A stretch of DNA of 64,000 nucleotides from an uncultured Alphaproteobacteria bacterium (GTDB lineage Bacteria > Pseudomonadota > Alphaproteobacteria > Rhodobacterales > Rhodobacteraceae): positions 62,001 to 126,000 of the forward strand of contig CACNDI010000003.1 of assembly GCA_902619165.1 (NCBI GenBank), read 5' to 3'. The position numbers and the translations under genes are program-made. Under the pieces are notes generated by a model, which had not been told where the DNA came from, searched no databases, and saw only the letters and a program-made list of their open reading frames with translations. Each line of letters starts with the position of its first letter. Position 1 is the first letter of the stretch. Shown here piece by piece: positions 30,943 to 40,011 of the stretch.

Positions 30943-31137
30943 AAAACCCCCTAAGCATAGTTTTGAATTACAATTATTCGATCGATATATATATAGCTTA
31001 CATTTTGTAAAAATCTACTATAAAACAAATCAAAACAACTAATAAATGCTAAAAATTTTTTCTTGTTATTTCAAACATTATTTTCGGTTAAATCGTCGCA
31101 ACAAATTTAAAGTTCATCAAATATTTTAAAAAAAAGA

Positions 31138-31166
31138 TTGACAAGATCGACATTGGGTAAGATTTA
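31138..31166 (+). promoter_or_regulatory. Candidate topA promoter
   Basis: A perfect TTGACA (31138-31143) is followed after 17 bases by GATTTA (31161-31166). It lies 24 bases before the topA ATG, which has TTAGGA as ribosome site. It sits in a 247-base AT-rich intergenic region shared with the divergent ctaC; nothing else recognisable was seen in that region. Confidence 0.45.
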
Positions 31167-31189
31167 AAACAAAACTGTTAGGATTTTTC

Positions 31190-33664
31190 ATGACGAATGT
31201 CGTAATTGTAGAGTCACCAGCAAAGGCAAAAACAATCAACAAATATTTGGGGGACCAATATCGGGTTCTTGCATCCTATGGGCATGTTAGAAATTTACCC
31301 AAAAAAAATGGCTCCATTGATGTTGAGAATGATTTTAAACCTAAATGGGAGATCGATACAAAAAGCAAAAAGCATATAGATGAGATTGTTAAAGCGCTGA
31401 AGTCTAGCTCTAAACTTATCTTAGCAACCGACCCCGACAGGGAAGGCGAAGCCATTTCATGGCATATTCTTGAAATATTGAAAAATAAAAAAGCACTTAA
31501 AGCAGATATGGCTGTAGAGAGAGTGGTATTCAATGCAATTACAAAAAATGCCATTTTATCAGCTATTGAAAGTCCCAGAGAAATAGACACAGATTTAGTT
31601 GAGGCGTATCTAGCAAGAAATTCATTAGATTATCTTATGGGTTTTAATATTTCTCCAGTGCTTTGGCAAAGGCTCAGAGGAGCTGCAAAATCAGCTGGTC
31701 GGGTTCAATCCCCTGCGTTAAGACTCGTCGTCGACAGAGAAATTGAAATAGAAAAATTCAAAACGGAGGAATATTGGACTATTTCTGCTGATTTTAAAGA
31801 CAAAAATAATAACATAATCCGGGCTAACCTCTTTTTGTTGAACGATGAAAAAGTTGAAAAGTTTTCGTTCAAGGGCTCTGACACAACAAACATAACCGCG
31901 AATGAGCTCGAGCAGAAAGAATATCACGTAACTTCTGTTACTAGTCAAAAAAGAAATCGAAATCCCTATGCTCCATTTACCACATCCACATTACAACAAA
32001 GCGCCAGTACAAATTTAAAAGTTAGTCCTCGGGATGTGATGTCAACCGCTCAGAAACTTTATGAAGCTGGGCTGATCACTTATATGCGTACGGATGGAAT
32101 TGAAATGGCTCCTGAAGGCATAACTAGTGCAAGAAAGCAAATTTCTAATTCTTTAGGCGACCATTATTTACCTGAAAAACCACGCGTGTTCAAAAGTAAA
32201 GCAAAGAATGCACAAGAAGCACATGAGTGTATTAGGCCTACCGATTTTTCTAAAACACCCGAAAATGCAAAAAATTTAAATAAGTCTGAATTAGACTTAT
32301 ACGCATTAATATGGAAAAGAGCGTTGGCATCCCAAGCGAAAGCAGCAGAAGTATTGCAGACAACAGTTTTAATTTCCTCCTTATGCGATAGCGCTCAGTT
32401 TAGAATATCGGGACAAGTGGTGACATTCGAAGGGCATTTAAAAATATTCCAAGACACGAAAAAAGAAGATGATGACAAAAGGATCCCAGACATTAGGGAA
32501 GAATCTAAGATGAAATTGGAAAAAATTTATAAAGAACAACACTTCACTGAACCACCTCCAAGATTTAATGAAGCTTCTTTGATCAAGCGTCTTGAAGAAG
32601 AAGGTATAGGAAGGCCTTCTACATACGCATCGATTATATCAAAAATACAAGAAAGAAATTATGTGAAAAAAGATAAAAACAGGCTTGTTCCCGAAGATAC
32701 TGGTCGACTTTTAAATTTTTTCCTTGAGGCATATTTCAACAAATACATTGAGTATAACTATACAGCTAAGCTTGAAGAAAACCTCGATGATATTTCTAGT
32801 GGTGAAAAGCATTGGAAAGATGTAATTAAAGGTTTTTGGGAGGAATTATCTGAATCTGTGGAATATGCGATGAGCTTTAGTATCACTGAGGTTCTGGATA
32901 ACTTGAATATAAAATTAGCCGACTATCTGTTCGATGATGGAACTGGAAAAATACGGAAAAATTGCTCCTCATGCGATGATGGTGAGCTTGGGATAAAGTT
33001 GTCAAAGACAGGTGCATTTATCGGGTGCTCAACGTATCCCGAATGCAAATACTCAAGACCTTTAAATTCTAGCTTGAGTCAAGGTTCATCTGAGGTAATA
33101 GCTCAAGAAGAACCTTTAGGTCAAGATAGTGATGGTAACGATATATTTATAAAAAATGGACGTTATGGACCATATCTTGAAATTGCTCTTGATGGCTTGG
33201 AAAAACCAAAAAGAGCTGCAATTCCCAAGCACTATACAATCGAAGAGCTTACAATTGAGAGAGCAAGACAATTATTAGAGCTACCTAGAAAATTAGGGCT
33301 GCATCCTGAAGATCAGTCTGAAGTTATTGCAGCTATAGGCCCTTATGGTCCATATATTAAACATGGAAGAACTTACGCAAACATTAAGGATTTTGAAGAA
33401 ATCTTTTCGATTGGCATGAACAGAGCTATTGAATTATTGGTAGAGGCAGCAGAAAAGAAAAATAATAAGGGTGGAAGAGCAGGAAAGGAGCTAAAAGTGT
33501 TAGGTCCTCATCCAGAAGGCGAGGAAGTGAAAATTATGTCGGGTCGCTATGGTGATTATATAAAATGGAATAAGATTAATGTGACTATACCGAAGGAAAA
33601 GTCCGTTAAAACACTCACTCTTGAAGAGAGTATTGCTTTAATAGATGAAAAAAGAAAAAAATAA
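31190..33664 (+). CDS. topA: DNA topoisomerase I
   Basis: This type IA topoisomerase relaxes negative supercoils. The 824-residue product starts with the Toprim domain (VVIVESPAKAKTINKYLG; DPDREGEAISWH near residue 83). The catalytic Tyr lies in GLITYMRTDG (near residue 300). One clear four-Cys zinc element follows (CSSCDDG to CSTYPEC, about residues 600-625), then C-terminal repeats with GRYGPYLE and GPYGPYIKHG, typical of alphaproteobacterial TopA. The last codons (DEKRKK) run through an A6-G-A7 tract that also underlies the start of rnr. Confidence 0.97.
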   Translation: MTNVVIVESPAKAKTINKYLGDQYRVLASYGHVRNLPKKNGSIDVENDFKPKWEIDTKSKKHIDEIVKALKSSSKLILATDPDREGEAISWHILEILKNKKALKADMAVERVVFNAITKNAILSAIESPREIDTDLVEAYLARNSLDYLMGFNISPVLWQRLRGAAKSAGRVQSPALRLVVDREIEIEKFKTEEYWTISADFKDKNNNIIRANLFLLNDEKVEKFSFKGSDTTNITANELEQKEYHVTSVTSQKRNRNPYAPFTTSTLQQSASTNLKVSPRDVMSTAQKLYEAGLITYMRTDGIEMAPEGITSARKQISNSLGDHYLPEKPRVFKSKAKNAQEAHECIRPTDFSKTPENAKNLNKSELDLYALIWKRALASQAKAAEVLQTTVLISSLCDSAQFRISGQVVTFEGHLKIFQDTKKEDDDKRIPDIREESKMKLEKIYKEQHFTEPPPRFNEASLIKRLEEEGIGRPSTYASIISKIQERNYVKKDKNRLVPEDTGRLLNFFLEAYFNKYIEYNYTAKLEENLDDISSGEKHWKDVIKGFWEELSESVEYAMSFSITEVLDNLNIKLADYLFDDGTGKIRKNCSSCDDGELGIKLSKTGAFIGCSTYPECKYSRPLNSSLSQGSSEVIAQEEPLGQDSDGNDIFIKNGRYGPYLEIALDGLEKPKRAAIPKHYTIEELTIERARQLLELPRKLGLHPEDQSEVIAAIGPYGPYIKHGRTYANIKDFEEIFSIGMNRAIELLVEAAEKKNNKGGRAGKELKVLGPHPEGEEVKIMSGRYGDYIKWNKINVTIPKEKSVKTLTLEESIALIDEKRKK

Positions 33665-35571
33665 TTATCCAGCCTTTAGAACATAACTCGAAAAAGATCC
33701 TTGCAATAACAAGAATAAGCCATGACGAAATATTTACGCTAAGTGGTTCGAATGGCGGTTCACCAATCGATTTTTTTTGCAGTGCCTCAGACAAAAACAA
33801 CCTAAACATTGGTGACCTTGTAGTGACTTCGATTAAGTTTCATAAAGAACAAAGCCCTGTGGTATCGATTTTAAAGAAAATAAAATATCCAAAAAACTAT
33901 ATATTCGCTGTGTATCTCCATGATCAAACGGGCGCAAAATTAGCTCTATTATCAAATAAAAGGGATAAACCACTCAGTGTACTTCCGTTAAACAAGGGAG
34001 CACATCTTAACCAAAAATTTGGGTATTTTGCAATGGGGGCCCCATCAAAGTATCACAAGAACTTTAAAATACATGATTTTCATATTTTTGGCTCTGTCAA
34101 TTGTCCAAGAAGCTATTCAAAAATAGCTGCGATCGAATGGAGCCTGAGACAGTTCTTTCCTAGAAAGATACTAAATGAAGCAAAAAAAATATCTGATAAT
34201 TATAAAATTTCAGAAAATGAAATTCAAATAGCCAAACCTTTTATTACTGTAGACCCAGATGACGCTAAGGATTTAGATGATGCTATATATATAGAGACAG
34301 ATAATTCAAAAAATAATCCAGGAGGCATAGTTTTATTCGTCGGTATTGCAGATGTGTCACTTTTTGTCAAACCGAATTCTATTATTGATAGAGAGGCATT
34401 AAAAAGAGGGAACTCAACATATTTTCCCGATAAAGTTATTCCTATGCTCCCAGAAGATTTGAGCAATAATCTCTGTTCGTTAAAGGAAAACTCACCTAAG
34501 AAAGCAGTAGTAGTCAAAATGCGCTTAGATCATAGAGGTTACAAGATACAGCATGAATTTATCAGAGGCATTATTACTGTTGAAAAAAATTACTCTTATA
34601 AAAACTTTGAAGCCTTTTTATCGGATTGCAAAACAAAAAAAAAATATAGTGTATATAAGAAAGCATTAAATATTCTAAAGCAATCGCCACATTTAAAAAA
34701 TCGCTTAAATTTAAATTTAGCTGAGAAAAAGATTTCATTATCTTCCGAAGGTTACCCCACAAACGTTTTTGAAAAGAACAGTCTAAGAAGCAACGAACTT
34801 ATTGAAATGACGATGATACTTTCAAATCTCTGCGTGTCAGAGACCCTTAGTCAATCTATTACAAAATACCTTTCTCGATTCCACGAAATTCCCGACAAAC
34901 ATGCTTTAAAAGAATTAAACATCTTTACAAGTTTAAATGATTTAGCAACAATTAGAGGAAAACAAGTTACTTCGAATTCATTAAATGAGTTATTAGTACA
35001 ATGCAAACATCCCGAAAAAAAAGAATTGTTGAGCAACTTTATATTGCGGATATTACCAAAAGCAAAATACTCCGATGTAGAGGTTGGACATTTTGGACTT
35101 AACCTGCCGTTATATTGCCATTTTACATCTCCAATAAGAAGATATGCAGATCTTACGGTACATCGCTCATTGGCTTTTGCTCTAAAATGGGAAATTGATG
35201 GCTTCAATTTTATGGAGGATCATAAGGCAATTTGCAAAATCATTAACGAAACTGAAAAAAAATCTGTTGGCGCTGAGCGAGAGAGTTTAGATCGCTATTC
35301 AGCCCTATTCATGTCTAAGCACATTGATGATTACTTCGATGGTATAGTTTCAGGATCCTCCAGATCGTGTTTTTTTATAAAACTGCAAAAATTCCCAATT
35401 GAGGGTGTATTATTAAAAAAATATTTAGGCTCCAAGAACGAAAAAAAAAGATCTTCATTTAAGTATGGAAAAAGTAAAGAGAGAGATAAGGGGTTATCTA
35501 CTGGAGATGAAGTAAGCGTAAAGTTAGTATCAGTACTTCCGTATAATGGATCGATAACCTTCTCGCTTTAA
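33661..35571 (+). CDS. rnr: Ribonuclease R family 3'-5' exoribonuclease, start uncertain (non-canonical)
   Basis: RNase R degrades structured RNA processively. The RNB domain is intact with TVDPDDAKDLDDAIY, the four-Asp site; ELIEMTMILSNL and HFTSPIRRYADL follow, and an S1 domain ends the protein. The ORF track starts at a GTG at 33823 (582 residues, with GGTGA seven bases upstream). The frame is open for 54 more codons back to ATA/ATT at 33661/33664, overlapping the topA stop. The added segment (ILAITRISHDEIFTL, NIGDLVVTSI) aligns with the cold-shock region of alphaproteobacterial RNase R as I know it, so I favour the longer form. Even then the N-terminal helix-turn-helix domain and the basic C-terminal tail are missing. 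An A-tract slip from ATG 33645 is another possibility. zapE overlaps the stop by four bases. Confidence 0.8.
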   Translation: MIIQPLEHNSKKILAITRISHDEIFTLSGSNGGSPIDFFCSASDKNNLNIGDLVVTSIKFHKEQSPVVSILKKIKYPKNYIFAVYLHDQTGAKLALLSNKRDKPLSVLPLNKGAHLNQKFGYFAMGAPSKYHKNFKIHDFHIFGSVNCPRSYSKIAAIEWSLRQFFPRKILNEAKKISDNYKISENEIQIAKPFITVDPDDAKDLDDAIYIETDNSKNNPGGIVLFVGIADVSLFVKPNSIIDREALKRGNSTYFPDKVIPMLPEDLSNNLCSLKENSPKKAVVVKMRLDHRGYKIQHEFIRGIITVEKNYSYKNFEAFLSDCKTKKKYSVYKKALNILKQSPHLKNRLNLNLAEKKISLSSEGYPTNVFEKNSLRSNELIEMTMILSNLCVSETLSQSITKYLSRFHEIPDKHALKELNIFTSLNDLATIRGKQVTSNSLNELLVQCKHPEKKELLSNFILRILPKAKYSDVEVGHFGLNLPLYCHFTSPIRRYADLTVHRSLAFALKWEIDGFNFMEDHKAICKIINETEKKSVGAERESLDRYSALFMSKHIDDYFDGIVSGSSRSCFFIKLQKFPIEGVLLKKYLGSKNEKKRSSFKYGKSKERDKGLSTGDEVSVKLVSVLPYNGSITFSL

Positions 35572-36683
35572 CAAGTTTTCTCTCTATTGGGCCAATTGTT
35601 AGATTGCATTTCAAAAAGCCTTGAAACAGTTCTTTGAAATTCAAAGGTATTTTTTCCATTATTATATAATTTTTCTGGGGGCACCTCAGCTCTACAAAGA
35701 ATCTCTACTTCTTTATCATAAACACTGTCGATCAGATTTATAAATCTTTTTGCACTATCATCTCCACCATTCGACAAATCTGGAATTTCATCCAAAAACA
35801 ATAATCTGAGGTGGCTGACTATTTCTAAATAATCTGAAGCGCTAAGAGGAATCGAACAGATTTCGTTGAATATCAACAAGCCCACACCACTCTCGAACCT
35901 TTCTATTCTGAATTCACGGCTGTTCATTTGTATCGTTATTCCTGCACCTCGATAAAGATTAAATTGGGATATAAGGTCATTAAATTGGCTGTTATCTTGA
36001 GAAGACGTACTTAAAAAATATTTCTTCTTTCCGGCAATTTTTATCTTTCTGTAATCAACATCTGCCGACAATTTTTCTACACTCAAGCTCGACACTATTA
36101 TATCGATAAAGGGCAAAAACAACTTTCTATTTAGACCATCTTTATAAAGATCATTGGGATGTCTGTTTGATGTTGTTACAATGTTTAATTTCTTTCTTAG
36201 GAATTCCTCGAAAACCCTTCCTACTATCATTGCATCTGCTACATCAGTTATCTGCATTTCATCTAAACAAAGCACTTGAATACCTTTTATGTACTCCGAA
36301 GCTACCGACTTTATTGGATCTCTTATATTGTTTTCTCTTGCAATTTTTATGAGTTGATGCAGTTGCTTCATAAATTCATGAAAATGTATTCTCATCTTTC
36401 CCTTTATATCCAATAGGTTGAAAAAAAGATCCATTAGCATTGATTTTCCTATACCAACACCTCCATAAATATACACTCCCATTTTTTCCTCAGAGGACTT
36501 TGTTGAAAAAAACTTTGAAAACATTTTCCTAGTTTTTGTCTGTTTCAGCTGCGCACTCTTCTCCAACTTCTTTTTTAAAGCTTCAAGATAAGATACAAGT
36601 TTCTCTTGCGATTTATTTTTCTCAATTTCATCGTTTGAGATCATCTTATTATAAATATTAAGAAGAGATTGCTCGTCATTCAT
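35568..36683 (-). CDS. zapE: Cell division protein ZapE (AFG1-like ATPase)
   Basis: ZapE/AFG1 proteins are AAA+-like ATPases; in E. coli ZapE acts on FtsZ rings, and the mitochondrial homologue works in respiratory-complex quality control. The 371-residue protein has Walker A GGVGIGKSMLMD (near residue 75) and Walker B VLCLDEMQITDVADAM (near residue 140). It also has TTSNRHPNDLYKDGLNR, the family signature. The N-terminal 60 residues are charged and helical. It overlaps the upstream trhO stop by eight bases, so the two form one unit, and it converges with rnr. Confidence 0.93.
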   Translation of the reverse strand: MNDEQSLLNIYNKMISNDEIEKNKSQEKLVSYLEALKKKLEKSAQLKQTKTRKMFSKFFSTKSSEEKMGVYIYGGVGIGKSMLMDLFFNLLDIKGKMRIHFHEFMKQLHQLIKIARENNIRDPIKSVASEYIKGIQVLCLDEMQITDVADAMIVGRVFEEFLRKKLNIVTTSNRHPNDLYKDGLNRKLFLPFIDIIVSSLSVEKLSADVDYRKIKIAGKKKYFLSTSSQDNSQFNDLISQFNLYRGAGITIQMNSREFRIERFESGVGLLIFNEICSIPLSASDYLEIVSHLRLLFLDEIPDLSNGGDDSAKRFINLIDSVYDKEVEILCRAEVPPEKLYNNGKNTFEFQRTVSRLFEMQSNNWPNREKTC

Positions 36684-37578
36684 TTTTACTTCTTCTATCT
36701 TTTAGTAGATCAATTTGCTTTTTTCGTTCCTTTAGGGATAAAATTTTTTTATCTGTTTTAGTACCAAAACACTTATGGCAAGAAATTCCTTTCTCATAAT
36801 GCTCATGGTTCTTATCGGTCAATCTCAAAGGACTTCTGCATGCGTGACATAACTCAAAGTCACCTGGTTCAAGATAGCTATTAACTGTTACCCGTTGGTC
36901 AAAAACAAAGCAATCTCCTTTCCATGTTGACGTCTCCGAATTTCCGACTTTATCGAAATAGTTTAATATCCCACCCTTCAAATGATATACCTCTTCTAAT
37001 CCCTCAGTTTTAAGTAAACTAGTTGCCTTCTCACACCTTATTCCACCAGTACAAAACATCGCAATTTTTTTATTCTTAAGAGATTTACCTTTATCTTTCC
37101 ACCACTCTACAAACTCATGAAAACTGACTGTCTGAGGATTTACGCTTCCCTCAAATGTACCTAATTCGACTTCAAAGTCATTTCTAGTGTCGATAGTAAT
37201 AACCTCTTTTTTGGAAATAAAAGAATCCCACTCCTCTGGTTCGATGTAGGTTCCCACTGTCGCTGAAGGGTCAATCTCAGGAACCCCCAACGTGACAATT
37301 TCCTTTTTTACTTTAACACTTAATTTCTTAAAAACATTGGAGCTCACAAGATTTTCTTTAAAATCAGACATTGTTAATGTAAAGTTTTTATTGAGAAAGC
37401 TTTTTACCTTTTCTGTCTTGTCTTGGTCTAAAGAACACATCCCATTAATACCCTCTTTACTAAGTATTATCGTACCTACCGTTGAATTCTCTTCAAGGTA
37501 CGCTGCTAATTTTGCTTTTTCTTTCTGCGGGTTCTTTAGATGCAAAAACTTGTAAAATGCTAGTATGGTTTTATTCAT
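36676..37578 (-). CDS. trhO: tRNA uridine(34) hydroxylase, rhodanese type
   Basis: TrhO (formerly YceA) installs 5-hydroxyuridine at tRNA position 34 using oxygen. The 300-residue protein has the N-terminal acylphosphatase-like part (ILSKEGINGMCSL), the rhodanese domain with ITIDTRNDFEVELGTF and the active-site loop MFCTGGIRCEKA (Cys near residue 182), and C-terminal Cys pairs (CHACRSPL, CHKC). These features match the family. Its ATG at 37578 is divergent from ffh across 134 bases. Confidence 0.94.
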   Translation of the reverse strand: MNKTILAFYKFLHLKNPQKEKAKLAAYLEENSTVGTIILSKEGINGMCSLDQDKTEKVKSFLNKNFTLTMSDFKENLVSSNVFKKLSVKVKKEIVTLGVPEIDPSATVGTYIEPEEWDSFISKKEVITIDTRNDFEVELGTFEGSVNPQTVSFHEFVEWWKDKGKSLKNKKIAMFCTGGIRCEKATSLLKTEGLEEVYHLKGGILNYFDKVGNSETSTWKGDCFVFDQRVTVNSYLEPGDFELCHACRSPLRLTDKNHEHYEKGISCHKCFGTKTDKKILSLKERKKQIDLLKDRRSKNE

Positions 37579-37598
37579 ATTCGTCCTAATGAAGCGAA

Positions 37599-37622
37599 GC
37601 CAGCCGATTACATCTTGCTGGC
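37599..37622. promoter_or_regulatory. Hairpin in the trhO-ffh divergent region, possible ffh leader element
   Basis: GCCAGC (37599-37604) and GCTGGC (37617-37622) form a perfect 6-bp stem with a 12-base loop, followed on the plus strand by AAACAGGGG and a T-rich run. It lies about 90 bases before the ffh ATG. A structured ffh leader motif was described in alphaproteobacteria, as I recall; whether this is that motif cannot be decided by eye. It might instead be a terminator or an operator. Confidence 0.35.
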
Positions 37623-37712
37623 AAACAGGGGTTTTCTTTTATTAACATTTATTTTATTGTATCGAAACGCAAATTTCTGTTAATTACTTAATCAATCAAT
37701 AAGTGGGTACCA

Positions 37713-39167
37713 ATGTTTGAAACGTTATCACAAGGGTTCTCTAACGCCCTAGAAAAGCTAACTAAGCAGGGTGTGCTTAGAGAGGATGAGATATTAACTG
37801 CTTTGCGAGAAGTCAGGACAGCTTTATTGGAAGCCGATGTATCATTAGAGATAACAAAAAGGTTTGTAAAATCAGTAGGAGAAAAAGCAAGGGGACAAGC
37901 AGTAACTAAATCGGTTACTCCTGGTCAACAAGTAATTAAAATAGTGCATGATGAATTAATAAAGGTCTTAGAAGGCCATGGCGAAACATCAAATGCTCTT
38001 AAAATTGACAATCCACCCGCAACAATTTTAATGGTAGGGTTACAAGGTTCGGGAAAAACTACAACCTCAGCGAAACTAGCTTTAAGGTTACAAAACAAAG
38101 AAAAGAAAAAAGTTTTATTAACTAGTTTAGACACAAGACGCCCTGCAGCCATGGAGCAACTTGAGATATTGGGTAAGAGTAACTCAATTGATACCTTGCC
38201 AATTATGAAGAATCAGTCACCAGAGCAAATTACATCCAGAGCAATGCAGCAAGCATCTTTAGGAGGATATGATGTGATTATTCTTGATTCTGCGGGCAGA
38301 ATGCAGATAGACGATGAGCTAATGACAGAAATCGAAAAGATTAAGGACTTAAGTAATCCTAATGAAACGCTTCTGATAGCTGATGGATTGACCGGCCAGG
38401 AGGCCGTTAATGTAGCTAGCGCCTTTAACAAGCGATTAAATATTTCAGGGGTTGTCTTAACTAGAATGGATGGCGATGGTAGAGGGGGAGCAGCCCTCTC
38501 GATGGTTTCAACAATAGGAAAATCTATTAAATTTATAGGTACTGGTGAAAAAGTTGATGCTTTAGAAGAATTTCATCCTGATCGCATTGCTAGAAGGATA
38601 CTAGGTATGGGTGATATAGTTTCCTTAGTTGAAAAAGCCTCTGAAACACTAGAAGCAGAAAAAGCAGAGCGATCCATGCGACGATTCCAAAAAGGGTTGT
38701 TTAATATGAATGATTTAAAAAACCAGTTGGAGCAAATGGAAAAGATGGGTGGACTACAGAGCTTAATGGGAATGATGCCCGGAATGGGAAAGCTCATGAA
38801 AAATTTAGATGGCAAATCTCTTAATGACTCAGTCATAAAACAGCAAATTGCCCTAATTCAATCAATGACTAAAAAAGAACGATTGGCTCCTAACCTCCTC
38901 CAGGCAAGTAGAAAGAAAAGGATAGCACTCGGTGCAGGGCTAGAGGTACCTGAATTAAATAAGTTGATTAAGATGCATAGGCAAATGTCAGATATGATGA
39001 AAAGAATGGGTAAAATGGGCGGCAAAGGCATGTTGAAAAGCTTCATGCAGCAGATGTCAGGAAAGAACGATGGTATGGTACCTTCTTTGCCTGATGCACA
39101 ATTACTACAAAAGCAATTGGGATCGAAACTTCCAACAAACCTAACCGGATTAAACCTTAAAAAATAA
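37713..39167 (+). CDS. ffh: Signal recognition particle protein Ffh
   Basis: Ffh is the SRP54 GTPase that binds signal sequences and 4.5S RNA. The 484-residue product has the N domain (TALREVRTALLEADVSLE). The G domain carries the G1 motif GLQGSGKTTTSAKLA (near residue 113), DTRRPAA, DSAGR and TRMDGDGRGGAALS. The methionine-rich M domain (GMMPGMGKLMK, then SMTKKER) ends in GKMGGKGMLKSFMQQMSG. Length is normal. It heads an operon with a chorismate mutase, rpsP, rimM, trmD, rplS and rpmE. The SRP RNA gene is not in this window. Confidence 0.98.
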   Translation: MFETLSQGFSNALEKLTKQGVLREDEILTALREVRTALLEADVSLEITKRFVKSVGEKARGQAVTKSVTPGQQVIKIVHDELIKVLEGHGETSNALKIDNPPATILMVGLQGSGKTTTSAKLALRLQNKEKKKVLLTSLDTRRPAAMEQLEILGKSNSIDTLPIMKNQSPEQITSRAMQQASLGGYDVIILDSAGRMQIDDELMTEIEKIKDLSNPNETLLIADGLTGQEAVNVASAFNKRLNISGVVLTRMDGDGRGGAALSMVSTIGKSIKFIGTGEKVDALEEFHPDRIARRILGMGDIVSLVEKASETLEAEKAERSMRRFQKGLFNMNDLKNQLEQMEKMGGLQSLMGMMPGMGKLMKNLDGKSLNDSVIKQQIALIQSMTKKERLAPNLLQASRKKRIALGAGLEVPELNKLIKMHRQMSDMMKRMGKMGGKGMLKSFMQQMSGKNDGMVPSLPDAQLLQKQLGSKLPTNLTGLNLKK

Positions 39168-39171
39168 TCAA

Positions 39172-39480
39172 ATGAAAAAAAACAAAATTAATGTTGATTT
39201 ATTGTTAAAAAATGAGAGAAGTACTATCGATAGGCTCGATGCAATAATAATAAATGCTTTAATAGAAAGATTTTCGGTTACAAAGAGGATCGGATTAATA
39301 AAAGCTGAAAACAATATTGAGCCGCATGATGGAGAAAGGGAACAAGAACAAGTGAAGACACTTGAAAAGCTTATCGGAGATAGTGATCTCGATAAAGAAT
39401 TCATAGTAAATCTTATGAACCTGATAACAACAGAATCAAAGAAAAAACACGAGCAAATAAAGAAAGAAATAGGAGAATAA
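39172..39480 (+). CDS. Chorismate mutase, AroQ class
   Basis: Chorismate mutase makes prephenate for phenylalanine and tyrosine synthesis. The 102-residue all-helical protein has the AroQ pattern: an Arg near the N-terminus (ERSTIDRLDAIIINALIERF), KRIGLIKAENN with the active-site Lys, and a conserved (D/P)-x-x-RE-x-x-Q-like stretch (GEREQEQVKTLEKL). It sits 4 bases after ffh and 3 bases before rpsP. I recall a chorismate mutase at this position in other alphaproteobacteria; the functional link to ribosome genes is unexplained. A role in a pathway other than aromatic amino acids is not indicated. Confidence 0.88.
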   Translation: MKKNKINVDLLLKNERSTIDRLDAIIINALIERFSVTKRIGLIKAENNIEPHDGEREQEQVKTLEKLIGDSDLDKEFIVNLMNLITTESKKKHEQIKKEIGE

Positions 39481-39483
39481 TTT

Positions 39484-39903
39484 ATGAGTATTAAAATAAG
39501 GCTAGCTAGGGCCGGTTCAAAAAAGAGGCCATTTTACCGAGTCGTTGCTGCTGACAGTAGAATGCCTAGAGACGGAAGATTTATAGAAAAGTTAGGTACT
39601 TATAATCCTCTCCTAAATAAAGACGACAATAATAGGGTAAATTTGGACTTGGATAGAATAAAGGATTGGCTATCCAAGGGAGCGCAAACAACTGACAGGA
39701 TAAGCAGATTATTAGAAAACTTAGAAGTACTTCCGAAAAAAATACGAAATAATCCTATAAAGGCAAAACCTAAAAAAGAAGCTGAGGAAGCTCCTGCCGA
39801 AGAACTAAAAGCTAAAGAAGCTCCCGCCGAAGAAACAAAATCTGAGGAAGCTCCCGCCGAAGAACCAAAATCTGAGGAAGCTCCCGCTGAAGAACCAAAA
39901 TGA
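39484..39903 (+). CDS. rpsP: 30S ribosomal protein S16 with repeated acidic tail
   Basis: S16 is an assembly protein of the small-subunit body. Residues 1 to about 85 are the conserved fold, starting [19 protein letters not shown] and including [19 protein letters not shown]. The remaining tail (to residue 139) is a Lys-rich linker followed by four tandem copies of a ten-residue unit like [10 protein letters not shown]. Many alphaproteobacterial S16 proteins have Ala/Glu/Pro tails, but the near-identical DNA repeats point to recent expansion. It follows the chorismate mutase by three bases. Confidence 0.96.
   Translation: MSIKIRLARAGSKKRPFYRVVAADSRMPRDGRFIEKLGTYNPLLNKDDNNRVNLDLDRIKDWLSKGAQTTDRISRLLENLEVLPKKIRNNPIKAKPKKEAEEAPAEELKAKEAPAEETKSEEAPAEEPKSEEAPAEEPK
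39781..39900 (+). repeat. Four tandem 30-bp units in the rpsP tail
   Basis: Positions 39781-39810, 39811-39840, 39841-39870 and 39871-39900 are in-frame 30-base units that follow a (S/A)(E/K)EAPAEE(L/T/P)K pattern. The last two units differ at a single base (gcc/gct), and the first two are more diverged. The array ends exactly at the stop codon. Copy number is likely to vary between strains by slippage. Confidence 0.93.
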
Positions 39904-40011
39904 CAAAAAAGTTATGGATGGACGAATAATTATGGCTTTGAAGGAGAGCCTAATTTTATGCAACCCTCTTAGTGCCTTAAACTTTTTTGTTAATTAGATT
40001 GGTATTGGGAT

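Noticed and set aside
39932-39997. 21-codon ORF (MALKESL...) between rpsP and rimM as a leader peptide
   Set aside because: No codon bias for regulation, no Shine-Dalgarno at a good distance and no attenuator hairpin behind it.
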